Origin: Setophaga petechia
Lineage: Eukaryota > Chordata > Aves > Passeriformes > Parulidae
NCBI GenBank assembly: GCA_024362935.1
Contig: JANCRA010000019.1
Span: 4,398,501-4,462,500, forward strand
Direction: 5' to 3'
Length of the DNA: 64,000 nucleotides
The notes under the pieces were generated by a model, which was not told where the DNA came from, ran no database searches, and saw only the letters and a list, made by a program, of their open reading frames with translations. Numbering within the stretch: the stretch's first letter is position 1; each line of letters starts with the position of its first letter. Shown here piece by piece: positions 22,501 through 35,482 of the stretch. Both the position numbers and the translations under genes were made by a program.

Positions 22501-25500
22501 GTCATGTTGCTGCACACCATGACACATATAGTCCTAGATGCAAATCCTGGTGTTTTCCATATTGTTGCACACTGATCCATCCCACCCTGTAAGTGTTTAT
22601 TAAGCCACAGAATACCCTAGAGAATTAGAGAACTCCCCTGTATTCGAGGAAAGGCTGAAATGTAGGGACCAGTAATGTGATTTGTTGGAATTTTTCCAGC
22701 AATTCAGTGGCAGAGGTGGAAGCAGAGTCCAGGTGTTACAGCCTGGCTCTTCTGGCACGTGTGCACAGAGAGGGTTGGATTGTACCAGACCCTCACAAAT
22801 GTTTTCAGCCTGCCTTCCATGGGTGACATTTAAGAGATTCACCACAGGTAACTAAAAAGAGCCAGTGTGGGCAGATAAATGGGAATGCATGCCTGTCCTA
22901 GCAACGATGAATATTCACAAGGTTGGAATTATTGGGAGTAAATGAGTTGTTAAACTAGCTACCTAGGAAACTAGTGGCAGTGTATTTATCATGGCATGGA
23001 GCTTAATACAAAAATATAAATGTGGCATACCTATGCAGGCCTGCTTCACTAGCAGGGCTAACCCTAGAATACAAAGTGCATGGCAAATACTAGGCGAGAT
23101 TGTCACTGTGCCATCCTGAAACTTTTGATAAAGCAAATTTGGAAAGCTGATTCTATGGATAAAGGAAAAAAAATTTCATGTGTTTTTGATAAAAACCCCA
23201 GCATGAAATCTGGGTGGAAGTTAGTCACATCCTCACCTGATAAGGAAGTTTTCTTCAGTAAATGAGTTGTGAAAGCCTGCTTGCAATTAGATGGAACAGC
23301 TCCAGGTTCTACAACTACTTTTTCTGGACCCTGATTTGTTGTTACCAGATTTGATCAACGCCTCTCTGAGCACAGCAGCCAGGTAGGGATTGGATCCAAA
23401 AGCACATGCTGAGGGCTTTTAGCTCTGGATAGCATCAAGAGGATTGGACTAAGATACTTTGGGAAAGGGCTTGCTATCCAGATAGGAGAGGTCATAAAAG
23501 CTATATGGAGGGAAAAAAGCCAGAGGATTGAGCTGGCTTGCAAGTGAGTTTGCAAGGTCAGAACATTTTATTTAAAAAGTGATTACAAAACTTGTTACAA
23601 ATGCTGAGGGACCTAGAAAGGGATTAAGTGATCTTGTTAGTTGTACGAACCCTCTTAGGATAGCAAATCTACCCGTAAGCTAATAAGGCTTGTGTGACCC
23701 TAATATCTGAGCAGAGTGCAGAGTGACTCTTCCCCTGCAAACAATGATAGGAAAAATGTTGCTTGGCTTTGAAGAGAGGCCCATTGTGTTCACTCAGATG
23801 CAAAGCCATCTTGTTTAGATTCTTGAAGGAAGAAGTCATAGGCTGTGAGGCTGACTGTGAGGCTGGGCAAAAAAACAGTGGGGGAGGAGGCTTAGGATGC
23901 AGACGGGGCAAAACATAATTAATGGTAAAAGCAGTAGAAGGAAAGTGGCAAGGGAGGAAAGAGACCTACAATAGTTATATTTTCAGGAATATATTCATGG
24001 GTGTGTGTGTACACCATGTGCATGCATGTGGTGTACTTGAACTCAAAAGTTGCCTTTTTTCCCTGTAATTACTTAAAGGTACATATCTAAATCTCCTTAG
24101 TTTCAAAAATCACAGCTATACTTATATATCTTGTGTCCGTACATGCATGATTAAATTTGTCTTTTCTTCCCTGTGTACATGGTTTTCCTTGGTCGTAGGA
24201 CATGACACCACCATAATTTTTCCTAAGTCTTCCTTTTAAAGTTGCTCATCATTTTCCTAAATGCTGCATTTTTTTAGTTTTTCCAATATTGATCTTGGCT
24301 AACGAGAGCTAAATTTTTTATGTTTAAAAAATTTGGAAAGCACACGACAGGACAATATATGTATTTTGATCTCTATGTACATCTTTTTATCAATCTGCAC
24401 GTTTATGTTTCTTTCTTTATGGGGATGGGGAGCAGAATGGAGACAAATAAATAAAAAGAAACATGACATTGCTAATATAAATGACCAGGCCATTACTTCA
24501 GTGTCAGAATGCAATTAGATCTGACCTGAGACTGGAATTCACTTCTCAGCAGGCCTGCTTAATGATTAGTTTTATTGTTTCTTCATCACCCCTACTGGGG
24601 GGCTCATTTTTACTGGTAATGGAAAAAGACTGTTGCCCCTGGATAAAAAGCTGAGCAGGGAAGACAAAGGGCTGATTGAGAACTGCTAGTCTTTTCAGCC
24701 TGCATACCACCTCTTCTTTTGCTGTCCTGTGGCTGACAGCAGGAAAAACAGTGAAGAGGTCAGATCTTAAAGGGCCTTCAGGGTAAGGAGCATCACGCTG
24801 TACTCAGAAATTAGCTGGAGAGGCTTTTATAGCTTAAAGCAGTTCTGATCAGTGTTGCAAGACGAATTGAATGAGAATCTTTGCAGCAAGATAGTGTGCC
24901 AGACATTGCTGGTATGATTGGCTTTGAGTCTGAGACATGGTTAGCAATGTAACTGTGGTTTGCAAACACCTGCTCACACTCCCAATCCCAGCATGCAGGT
25001 ACAAGTACACTTCTAGCAACAGCTAGAAATTTCCCAACAGCTGCAACAGGTAACAACTAGTTTAAATCCTTGGCAAAACCTGTGTGCCGGCTGCTACCTG
25101 TTCGGAAGTGTTTTCAAAGGGTTTGTTATAAGCCCTGGCATAAGTAAGAAGAATACAAATAGTTCCTGTTTGTTTGCTTTAGTTCACTGGGTACATGAAA
25201 CATGTAGTGTGACTCACAAAGTTGTAGGATGAGTCTGAGGTAGAATTACAGACGTTGTGCTATCTGATATTATGAGATGTAACAGGTGTTTGTGAAGGCA
25301 ATTTCCCCATCTGGAAACAGCGCTTTGGGGAATTTAGGCTGCTGGTGGAAGAAAGACTGGTTGGTTTACACCAGTGATGATAGGTGAGCTACCAGAGAAT
25401 TGGAATTGGTGGTTTCTTCAGCTAATTATCTATAGGCTGAGGTGTGTATTGAAACTACAGTAACTAAATGTCTGAGTTTGCAAAAATTTGACTGGAAGCT

Positions 25501-28500
25501 TCATGAAAACAGATACAAAGCTGAGAGTCTTGCCAAGAGCAATGACACCACTTCACCCTTCTCACACCACTTCAGCTGTAGAGAAATAAAAATAAAATAA
25601 AGGTTTTCAAGTATCTTGATACTGAAAATACAAGACTACCTATTCTCTGGTGCAACTTTGTGATCATTCAAAGATTTTAGTACAGCTACAATGATCAAAT
25701 CAATTGTGGAACTAGCCTTCCACAATTAGCCTGTTTAATACTGTAAGAAATCTTTTAATAATGAACATTGATTTTTTTCATAATAGATCTGTGACAGAGC
25801 AAGTCAAAAGGGAGGTAAAATTACACAGTATGCTGGTGAAGAAAATGTGGTCAGCTGTGAACCTCAGACTTGATCTCTCAAGTGAACTGTGAGTAACAAT
25901 GGTCTTTAAATTTGAGCAAATTCTGACTTAGAAATGTAAGACCTGAAATCCGAACAAACCAGAGACACACCAGTGTCTGCAGTGTGTGTGATTCACCCAA
26001 GACCTGAGTTCTCAGAAAAACATACTCTCGTGATCTATTCAAATTGGGTAATTATGCCCTAAATATTCCTAATTTGTATAGATAGTTCTTTAGCTTTTAT
26101 AGATCATTATCATGGTGTCAGTTAGGGCCAAAACTTGGTGTCCCTAGGCTGAGTGAAATACCCCTCTTCAGCCTGCTGGCAAGTTTCAAACAATCAGACT
26201 TGGGGTGATGAAGCTGGGAGGGCTGGTAGGAGCTGAAGATCAGTGTTGTGCCTCGCGGCAAATTCCCCACAGCTCTCCTGAGCTTTGTTCTGTGTCCTGC
26301 AGGCAAAACCACAGCCACCGTGGTGGCTCCTCTGCACAAGGTGATGGAGCAAATGAGTCCCCACAAGGCAGGACAGAGTAGGGCATCCCTTTTCCCCTTC
26401 TCTTCTGTCAGGGGTGGACATCAGGGAGACCTCTGTGCTATTACCTCTAGGTCATCTGCCCCAGAGCCTGGATGGTCACTCCTTGCATTTAGTTTAGAGA
26501 TTTCCCAGGACTAACAGAGAATTGTGCAAGACTTAGAGACAGATGCTGTTGACACAGAGATTTGACAAGACACCTATGCAGAGACATGACCAAGGAGATT
26601 TCTCTTGGTGTTTCCTATCTTTTGCAAAGCTGACGTACCCGGATTTTAGTAGTGTAAGCAGTTGCAAGCTGTCTGGCTGCAAAGCAGATCAGGGCGGACT
26701 GGAAGGCTGATTACCTTGTCCAGTGCTTTGTGTGAATTCCATTGGCAACATCTTCAGTCTCTATCTCCCCTGAATATGCACACTAATGATCTGAGGAAAT
26801 TCTCCATTACTCTCCCTCTTTACCTGGGCTTTGCCACGTGCATGGGTCTTGGTAAGTCCTCCTGATCCTGTCTATCTCCATAGGCTTCTTACAGGGAGAG
26901 AACATCCAAGCCTTTGGGAATACATTAAGGAAACAAGGCAAATACCTATAGACCCTGCTTGTGTAACACAGCATAGAGTCTCTGGGAAATGACAACCCTT
27001 TTCCATGAAGATAGTAAGGCACATGAAGCCTATGCAGGCAGGTGTTTACTCCTCTCTCTTATTAAGCAGGAATGGGAGTCTGGAAGCTGTTTGACCCAGA
27101 GTTTCCTCTGGCTCACATTTTCCCTTCATGCTTGCTGGATTCCCCTGTGCTAAAGGGTTGGCACATTGTGGTGTGAGGTGTGTAGGGCCGTATGTTATGG
27201 GTGTGAGGTAGGCATAGTGCACATGGGAAAGGTATAGTAGAAAGCACTAGAAAGGGGTTTTTGGGAATGCCACCAGATTTTGTGGGACACATGCCTAAGT
27301 GTGCTGTAGGTGATTATGCAATGGTGTCCTCCACCACTGCTGGAGTGACCTAATAGGGCATGTTTTATATAGCTGAAGAAGCGAAGGACATTCTCCAAAG
27401 ATATTAGTACTTTTAACTCAAGTAGTGTTTAGTGTATAAGCAGGAGAGTGTTTTTTGGCCCAACCTCACATGAGAAAAAGATATCCGTGGAATAAATGGA
27501 GGTTAAGCTCTAGTCTTCAGCATCTTGAATGACTAAAGTCTCATTCTTTTTCTGTATGCAACAGTTAATTTCCTGGGGATGAAGAGAGGTAGGAGTTGAA
27601 GGAGAGCTATGAATGCCACTAGAGTGGAAGGAAATAGCTGTCATTTTGCAGATCTCTCAGCTGGTGAATGCAGCTAATCCTAGCCTTACACAAAAGGATG
27701 GAGACACTGTGTATAAGTGGTGTCTGTCTTCTCATTTGGCTGAATTACACACTAAAGTAATTTATAACAAAGGGAAAAAGGTATATTGTTAGTAATTGTT
27801 ATGTTAAAGAGCAAACCTAGCTTGCTGATTTAGCATCCATTTCCTCTTATAAAAGAGAGAAGAAAATGACAGCAGAGGATGGGGAGCCTTGGAGCAGTGG
27901 AGGCAATAGGAACATTTCAGAACAATTTTAGCCATATTTCTGCTAGGTTTGGTGGTTGCATTCTCTCATCTCCTGTCTTTCTTATTTGGACTGGCAAGTC
28001 CAGGATGCCCAATAGGGACTCCACATTAATTCACCATGGAACATGATGTCAAGCTCAGGGATGGAAAACAGTGAGGCCTCTGTGGAGTATTTGCTGGAAA
28101 GTGTGATGGGAGCTGAAGTAGAATAATAGAAAACTTTAGGAAATATTCAAATACAGAATCAAAGTGGATGACATCCATTTCCTAAACTTGGTTGTTAGTT
28201 AGTTGCTGCTTGGTCACCTACTCTTGCATTTTATGGTTATTGATGGCTTGTCCTCTAGTTCTCTTGTCTGGTGTGTGTACAGGCTGCACTGTCAGAATTG
28301 TTGAGCCTGGTTTGATGAAAATGCAGCCCTGAAGATCACATGAAGGTAACTCTCCCTGAGTGGGAACTTCCTCCATGGTGCTGATGGCATTTCTGAGTTT
28401 ATGGGCATTCATGCTGCTTTTATGAGACCCTGCAAGAACCAGATGGGGCTGCTGGTGTTTCAGAATGTCAGTGTCGTGCTGGCCTGACATGAAAATCTCT

Positions 28501-30085
28501 TGTTGACGTACATGAGGACCGTCATACTAATAAAACAGGGGATGCCAATGGCATGCCATTCTGCTAAAAGGAGTCAGTCAGAAAGCCAGGCAAATGTGAA
28601 GAGGTGCTCACTAATCCAGAACAGTTTGTTTCTAACTGTTGCATTGTTAAGTAATGCTGTGTCTGATGAGCTCAGCAATCTTTTCACCAGATGGGAAACC
28701 ATCAGTCTGAGTGCACCAGACTGTACACCAAAAAGTGGTGATTCACAGGGATGAGTCGGAAAACCCTCACAGTGAATAGCCAGATGTCTAGAGTGAGCCA
28801 GGGGGAAGCACTGAACTTCAGCTAGGATGTGCCTGAAGTCATAGCCACTGCCAAGCCTCAGCAGGGTTTGTGGGAAGATTCCTCCATCCAGCCATGATCC
28901 AGAGCCCAGCTTCCTCTTTGAAGTGTGCAGAAGCAAGCGGGTAACTTCTCTTCCACAATGTAACCAGAGCGAAGGCTTGCAGATTACAGTGCTTGTCTGA
29001 ATGGCGTAGACATGGGCTCCATCTTCTCCTTGGTCTCTGTGGAGGAGGAGAGAGAAATCAAATCCTCCTCTTGGGCTCTCCCCCAAGTGTCCTTCTACCC
29101 TGTGCAGGATGGGATGACCCGGAGTAGTTTCCTTTTTGTGCCAGTGTTTGGTGCACTTGTTTGCTGCTTGGAAGGACCATGAGATTCATCAAAGCAAAGT
29201 GAGGAAAAAAGATGTGTGAGTCTGTTGCTTAGTGCTTAGGGTGTTCTGTTGGGAGGGAGGAATCCTGCTTCCAGGCCCAAGTCTGTATATTATTAACCTG
29301 GTATTGAATGAGAAGCACAAAGGTAACAATGACACAAATTCCTCCTGTTTCATTTAAACGCAGTGTCCGCAACTGACTTTTTGTGGACTCCTCAGTTTAT
29401 CAGTGTGTGCTGAGCTTGTTCTGAAAGCATTTGTTGAATTTCTTTCCTTGAAGGATGCAAACTAGAAACGATGTTTCTAAAACATGTCTGTGTTCAGGAA
29501 TAAATTATTTATCAACACAGATTCTGGCAATCTTGTATTTTTGTAGAAGGAATCTCCAGCAGCCTGGTGTACTTCACATCAGGAAGAAGGATTACAGTGA
29601 CTTTAGCCATTCTTAAGTTTAGACTTCTTTTTTTTTTTTTCCAAACTTTTGCATTTAGGTGTTTCATATCCACCCAGCTCTGACTGCAAGATTCTGTGTG
29701 TTTTAAGGTATATTAATACAGTCTTTTGCATAAGTTGACTGTACTTTAGGAGCTCTTTGGCTTAGGACAGTACTTTCTATATCTTATTATGAATGTTTGA
29801 TTTCTTTTTGCTGTTTGCATTTGACTGAAAGAATCAAACTGAAAAAAGAAATCCTTATCCAAAGTGAAGTGTATTTATGTCCTAAAAAAATTAATTCAAT
29901 GGAAATGAAGCTGTGAAGTGTGTGGATGTTTGAGTTAGCTACAACCCCAGAAATACTACAGAAATAGCTTTCTCAGTTGTTACCTGAACTTCTAAGATGA
30001 AATTCACTATCAACTGTTTGTAATCTCGTATTTTAAATTTTAAGGGAGGCCTGCTGTCAGTTTAGGGCTGTATAGTTAGGTCTAT
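19531..30085. other. Long non-coding stretch, nothing gene-like recognised
   Basis: About 10.5 kb of AT-leaning unique sequence. Small structural items are the 12-bp palindrome CCTAAGCTTAGG at 21404-21415, a GT run with inverted repeat at 24001-24036 and a T13 run at 29628-29640. The largest open frame is 170 codons on the minus strand (28574-29086), with a 90-codon frame just downstream on the same strand (28218-28490). Neither resembles a known protein or has a visible exon structure. No CpG island and no young repeat was seen. Confidence 0.5.
24001..24036. repeat. Short GT run with overlapping inverted repeat
   Basis: A (GT)5 run at 24001-24010 overlaps the inverted repeat GTACACCA (24009-24016) / TGGTGTAC (24029-24036) with a 12-nt spacer centred on GCATGC. 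Alternating purine-pyrimidine character extends across most of it. Confidence 0.75.
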
Positions 30086-30086
30086 A

Positions 30087-30145
30087 TTTTCTCAAAAAAA
30101 TATACCTTTTTCTCAAAAAAAAAAAGATATCTTTTTCTCAAAAAT
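30087..30145. repeat. Imperfect tandem repeat of a TTTTCTCAAAAA unit
   Basis: Three copies of TTTTCTCAAAAA occur at about 30087, 30108 and 30133, separated by ATATAC/GATATC-like linkers and differing in A-run length. Probably slippage-driven. Confidence 0.75.
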
Positions 30146-31950
30146 TTCAAAAGAAACTCCTGCCCTTACTTAAAATGTACATATAACCCTGTAAAAAAAT
30201 CTTTAAATTTTTCCTGATCCTGATAAGGACTTTTGTGTTCGTATTCCTTTCATATGCTCAGTTAAAATGATAATAATAAAAAAACCAAAAACCAAAACAC
30301 CCACAAGATTAAATGATGCATACACAGAAATGTGAAAAGAATGCTCTAAATTACTATTATTTTCCAAAAATCATGTAATTCATTGACTGACTCATGTTTT
30401 ATAGCGCTGCAGGATGATGGCTGTCAGGTGTCAGTAAGCTGGCAGCTTAAAAATTGCCTCTTTAAGTAGTCCCAAACAAATGAATTGCTCACTGTGTGTG
30501 GGGGTGGATTCTGGCCCAGTGTTTGCTGAGACACTGTTGGTAGAGGCTCTTATGATACTGCTGGTGTCTGGCTCTGCCTTCTGTGGTACATTTTTCCCTG
30601 CTATGGGCTGGAAAAAGTGGTTAGAGGTAAGACTAAGAGGGGGTTCCAGAGAGTCAGTGAGTCTGAGGCCTTATCTAAACAAAAATGGTACCAATTTAAC
30701 TGAACCTATTTAGACACAGAGGTTGCTGAATTAATGCCACCCCCTTTTTTTCTCTTTTTTTTCTAGAATGGAGTCTGGGGAGAAGCATTATTCATGTCAG
30801 TACAATTTATACTGTTCCTAATGGCTATGCTTCCTCCTTTGTACTGTCGACAGCACTTGTTTTGTAACTCTTCTGTGCATATTCCAGCATATTCCTGGAT
30901 GGTAAACCAGAAACTGGGTCCTGCAGATTTTGCTATATAATTTCTTCCTTCAAAGTTTATTTCCTAAACCTTTTAGTGATCGTCTGAATATTTCGCACAA
31001 TTCCATATATTTATTCTCTTGTAAGTGTATTCTCCTGTCACCTTGTTTAGGGAGATGCTTCAAACAGTTTCTTTTAATTTTTTGTGCAATATAGTGTATT
31101 AAGTGGAGAAAGCGGGAGAATTTGACTCTGTAGAAGGATTCTACAAAAATTTGCTACATCACATGGCAAAATATATGTTTATCATGCAGAATTTTCCCTC
31201 ATGTCAAGATATTGGATCATGACTGACAGTAGGAAAAAGCAATTATTGCAGACAATTTGTGTCAAAGTATTCCACATAAATCAAGAGAGGGACCTAAGCA
31301 GAAAAGCATAACTATAAGTTAATTTTCTTTGTTGCCAGAAGAATTCCTGGCACCTTCAGTAAGACTTGGTGATAAGAGCTGGTAGAGATGAGCCCAAAAA
31401 GCATCCCTTGTGAGCTGGCTTGTGTGTTAAACCACATGACTTCCAAGTCTCAGAGAAGGTGTGGTTTCAAAATGGAGAAATCACAGCAGCAAGCTAAAAG
31501 AATGACTTTTTCCCCCTTTGTAATAATAATGTCAGAGATGTTATTACATTTGGCCCCGGGAACAGATTGGAAGTGTTTCTCAGAAGGGAAGTGCTTCCAG
31601 CTCCATGTCTCTCTCAAGTGTTCCATTCCCATGTACTTGCTGGAAGCCTTTCAGGAAACCACATTCCCTTTCCCGTCCCTGTTCAGCAGTGCAATCCTTC
31701 CCAGCCACTGCGGCTCACAGACTGCCTCATCCTCCGGGCCTGGGAAAGGAATGTGACAACGAGGGGGCAAAAGTGGTGGCACTTCCAATCCCATCCCATG
31801 CTGCCTTCCAGAAGAAACCTCTCCTCCTTGGCCCTCCCTACCTTATGAAAGGGTTTTCTACATCCATAAGCATGTTTAGAAAGATCTGCAGTCTCTAATT
31901 TTCCAGTGTGTGGTGGGGGAAGAATGTAATTTTAGCTGGAAACAGTCACA
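30146..31950. other. Non-coding stretch with a possible relic repeat
   Basis: Mostly unique AT-rich sequence. 30665-30738 (AAAAATGGTACCAATTTAACTG and following) resembles an old sauropsid DNA-transposon-like repeat, with low certainty. Overlapping open frames up to 122 codons at 31388-31898 are on both strands and unrecognised. Confidence 0.45.
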
Positions 31951-31951
31951 T

Positions 31952-32040
31952 GGCCAGATCCTCATCCTTGTGTGAATCTGCCCGATGCTCCTGAGGTCAC
32001 ACTGTGCTGTGTTCATTTACACTGACCCAGTGTCTGGCTC
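31952..32040. repeat. Ancient palindromic MITE-like repeat
   Basis: Begins GGCCAGATCCTCA and ends CAGTGTCTGGCTC, with TGTGTGAATCTGC and TTCATTTACACTGA as inner near-complementary arms around a GATGCTCCTGAGGTCAC centre. From memory this matches a common sauropsid repeat built as an imperfect palindrome (GGCCAGATCCTCAGCTGGTG arm and its complement). It is too short to encode anything and is likely a relic of a non-autonomous DNA transposon. Confidence 0.55.
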
Positions 32041-33104
32041 CCAAAGTTGTCCCTGATAGCCCTAAATGATAGTTGGTGTCTTTGAGTTCCACATGTGAAT
32101 GAAACACCACTGCTGTGCAGAGCAAATGCCCTGAAACCGTGCACTAGTGCCTTTTTCCAGATAATCGACAATTCAAAAAGATGGTGAAGAAATGCTGTTT
32201 ATATTACAAGTTTCAATAATTAAGATAAAGGGGGCAGGAATAAGAGAAGGGATCAAGGAACTGTTAATGACTGAGAGGACAGAATCATATTAGAGACAGA
32301 AATGTAAACTTGTTTTGCTATTGCAAAAAGCCCAGGAGATGCACATTTCATTCTGCAGAGAAATATTCTGATCAGTACTTTTTTCTGCCATAACAGCAGG
32401 GGATTGAGCTTGGATCGCAGCCAGCCTTTTTTATCCTCTCTTTAAACAAAACAATCAATTAAAAGAGAACACAAGGCAGGATAGTTTAGGCAGCTTTGTT
32501 AGTTTTAACAGAATGGGTTATTGGGCAATGCCATCGTGGCACAGAACAATTCCTCTTAGCTTCTGTGCCACAGGAGCAGTTAAAGCTTCCAAGATGAATT
32601 TCCAGCCATTGCTGTTAGGATGATTGTACTGTTTTATTTTTCTTTAGTTTTATGCTGTTTCATTTGCTTGTCATTTTTTACTGTTTGCATTGTGTGGTGC
32701 ATGGGTGGTAATGATTAGATAGTGATTCTCAGCACAACAGTTTCTCTTGAAGCAGACATTTGTCCACCCTGAGACAATTGCTCTCCAAAACTGAAGGAAA
32801 AAAATATGGGAGGGAAGCCTTACAGCTAGTGGAGTCAAAGAAAAATCTCTTATTGACCTAAGTGGGCAGGAAGACTGGGAGACAGATTGCTATTCTTTCC
32901 ATGTTTTGAAAGATTTAAGAAGCTGAGGCTTGGAAAAATCAGGATAAGTCGGTGACCTTTGGAAACTACTTGGAAGCTGCAGGTGCACAGTAGCTCTAAA
33001 AAATTACAATGCTTACTTAGGCATCAGAAATGGCTTCAGGGGACATGGTTTCAGAGAAGTAGCTTAATTTTTATTTTGATTTTTTTAATCTAAGTGGTTT
33101 AGAC
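32041..33104. other. Non-coding stretch, possibly with L2-like remnant
   Basis: Unique AT-rich sequence. 32905-32990 contains AAGCTGAGGCTTGGA and a GTGACCTTTGGAAACTAC-like phrase reminiscent of old L2/MIR tails, too diverged to call firmly. No coding signal. Confidence 0.4.
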
Positions 33105-33315
33105 TGTGGACATTATGGTTAAGTGGGCAAGAGTTGGGAAGCTGAATTTTATTCCAGCTCCCAGTGCTCTTTTAATGTGTCCCCTTGCAGTAGCTTTTAA
33201 CCCTGTTACACTTAGGAATCATCTGTAAACTGGGAATAACAGTGTTGCCTACTTAGGTTTTGAAGCTTGACTAAATAATGTTTGTAAGAAACTATGTGAG
33301 GCCAAAGTCATTCTG
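33105..33315 (+). mobile_element. MIR-like CORE-SINE relic
   Basis: The plus strand has the order expected of a MIR/CORE SINE. TGGTTAAGTGGGCAAGAG comes near 33117, a TTCCAGCTCCCAG segment near 33153, a TTTTAACCCTG phrase near 33196, then ATCTGTAAACTGGGAATAACA followed by GCCTACTTAGG, and a TGTAAGAAACTATG tail. It is heavily diverged, as expected for an insertion older than the bird radiation. It is non-autonomous and has no coding capacity. Confidence 0.55.
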
Positions 33316-33388
33316 GGGCTAATCAGTTGCAGAGATGGCGCTGACACACAGGACTGTCAATAATTTGACACCATATACATTTCCTTTA

Positions 33389-33435
33389 CAGAAGTGGTTC
33401 CCAAACTTCACTGGCCCATGGGAAGCCCAGTAAGA
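33389..33435. mobile_element. Possible hAT-type transposon terminus
   Basis: AGTGGTTCCCAAACTT followed by a CTGGCCCATGGGAAGCCC phrase is close to the terminal wording of old hAT (Charlie-like) non-autonomous elements. No matching opposite terminus was found by eye, so the element would be partial. Confidence 0.4.
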
Positions 33436-35482
33436 AAGTAATGTGCTGCATATAACATATGCTTTGCTCTATTCCCGTGGTCTCCATTTTAACTCTTTAA
33501 TTTCCAGCAGCCACCAGAAATAGAGAGGATTTTAGTGGCAGAATGGAAGACTGCTACTTCATAGGGATTTTAGAAACATAAATGTTATCCCACTTTGTGT
33601 GAATTCATGAAGTCATTAAACAGAGGTTAGGATTTTTTTTTTGTGTGCATGTTCTTCAGTGGGAATTAATTTCCACCAGAAATTCTTCAGGGAAAACTGA
33701 AGGATTTCTTTTTTGTGTATGTGTAAAACATATTGTTTAATATATCTCATGACTTTCTGTGTTAAAAAAAAGTGTCATCACCTTCACCTCATTACATCAA
33801 CTCAACTTGTTTTCAGCTTCAGCTGTGCAGTGTTTATCACCCTCTATTGTCATATATTAGACAGCTGCAGAATGGCAAGGTTTTTTAAAAAAAAACAAAA
33901 CAAGAAAGCCAAATCCAATCCAGAAGTTAATCTCCTGGTAGGTGTGAACAGTGTAGTAAGTAAAATGTCATTAAGAAGAAAGTGTTTGCTGAAGGATTGG
34001 AATGCCAAAGTTACAAGTTTATTTACAAGATTTCAAATATTAAAATCAAAGGAAACATTTGAAATGTTCATAGCATGAAGTGTCAGTAAAACTTTTTTCT
34101 TTCCCATTAACAGTCATGAAGCTGATTATGTTTGCATTATATCAACAAAGTCAGAAGGCTTGAAGTGAATTGAAGAGCAGGAATTTTCTACCCCTGGATC
34201 ATGGTTTGGTCCATCTGAAAGGTTGCTGAACTGTAAGATATGAATCCTATAATCTTTTTGCTGTACTGCCATTCACATGAGGTAACATAATAAAGATTTA
34301 CCATGTCCTTCCATTTAAATTCCTTGAAATTAGCAACCATCTCAGATAGTCTTGGCCATAACTGCTCTCTTCCTTCTCACAAAAGCATCAGAATAATAAT
34401 ATGTGGCAGTTATTGTTTTGAAATTATTTGAAAGCTTCTGGAAAAGTGCTGCACGGGTAGTCACAAGTTAGTGAGCAGAGCCATCAGCCATGCTGAGCAC
34501 TGGGGCCAGGGTCTATTCTGAGCCAGTGCCAGCAGTGCCAGCAGCCACCACTCTTCTCCCAGTGCATGGGGACCCCTAGCAGGAGCATGGGCAGCAGCCA
34601 AAGGGTGGGGGCCCTACCTGGACTGGGCAATTTCTCAACTATGAGTGTTTTTTCAGCCTGTGTATACTGACAGTCTGGGTACTGGGGACAAAACTGTTTA
34701 GCAAGTGAAAAGTTGGTGTTTTTTATTCCTGTCCCATTCCATGTCTTCTGAGGATGCAGAACATGAAGTCAATAAGAAATCCTAGAACATGAGGTGAATA
34801 AGAAATCATATGCAGCAGTGACCCCAGTGAGAGGAAATTATCAAACAGTATTTGTCATGAAAACAGATTGATATTCATCACTTTAAATGGTTACAATATC
34901 CTTGTTGGAATGAGCTGCAAAGTTGGTGCATCTGTCTCAGGAGTAAAGTGATATGCCACCCATACAGTGGTGAGACATAAATAATCATGCTACAAGTCAT
35001 GTCTTCTATTAAAGAGCCTGATATCCCCTGTTTTAAACTGACGAGAAGTAATCTGTGAAAAACAGGATTGGTAGACATCTGCTGTTAAAGTAAGATCCCT
35101 GCTTTGTGCTCCTTTTACATCGACCAACTAGTTGATTTAACCACTTCAGCAGAAGCAATATTTAAATCACATTTAATTATGACTTGCAAACTTGACTCCT
35201 GACTCAATGCACAGAATCTGCATTGCATATGTTTATTTTTAAATTAAATTAGATAATATATTTTCTTCATGGGATCCTTCCTTATTCACTGACTCTTTCC
35301 TTTACATTCTGCATCTGAGCAAAGATGTGTTCATATTTTAGAGTCAGTAGTGGCACATGGATATAAAGTCAAACAAGCCCATCATTCTTCTACTTTATAG
35401 GTAGCCTCCAGATCTCTCCATCTCCCATTCTCATTAGACAAAATCCCTGAAATTTGTGCTGTGTTGCTGCCTTCTAATATGA
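33436..35482. other. Non-coding stretch with a 26-bp tandem duplication
   Basis: Unique AT-rich sequence. The only clear structure is a 26-bp duplication at 34758-34809. Open frames are unrecognised: 121 codons on + at 33713-34078 (Lys/Ser-rich, over A-rich DNA) and 66 codons on - at 34878-35078. Confidence 0.5.
34758..34809. repeat. 26-bp tandem duplication
   Basis: Two adjacent units, 34758-34783 and 34784-34809, share AGAACATGA and GAATAAGAAATC-type segments with about four differences. Local duplication. Confidence 0.8.
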
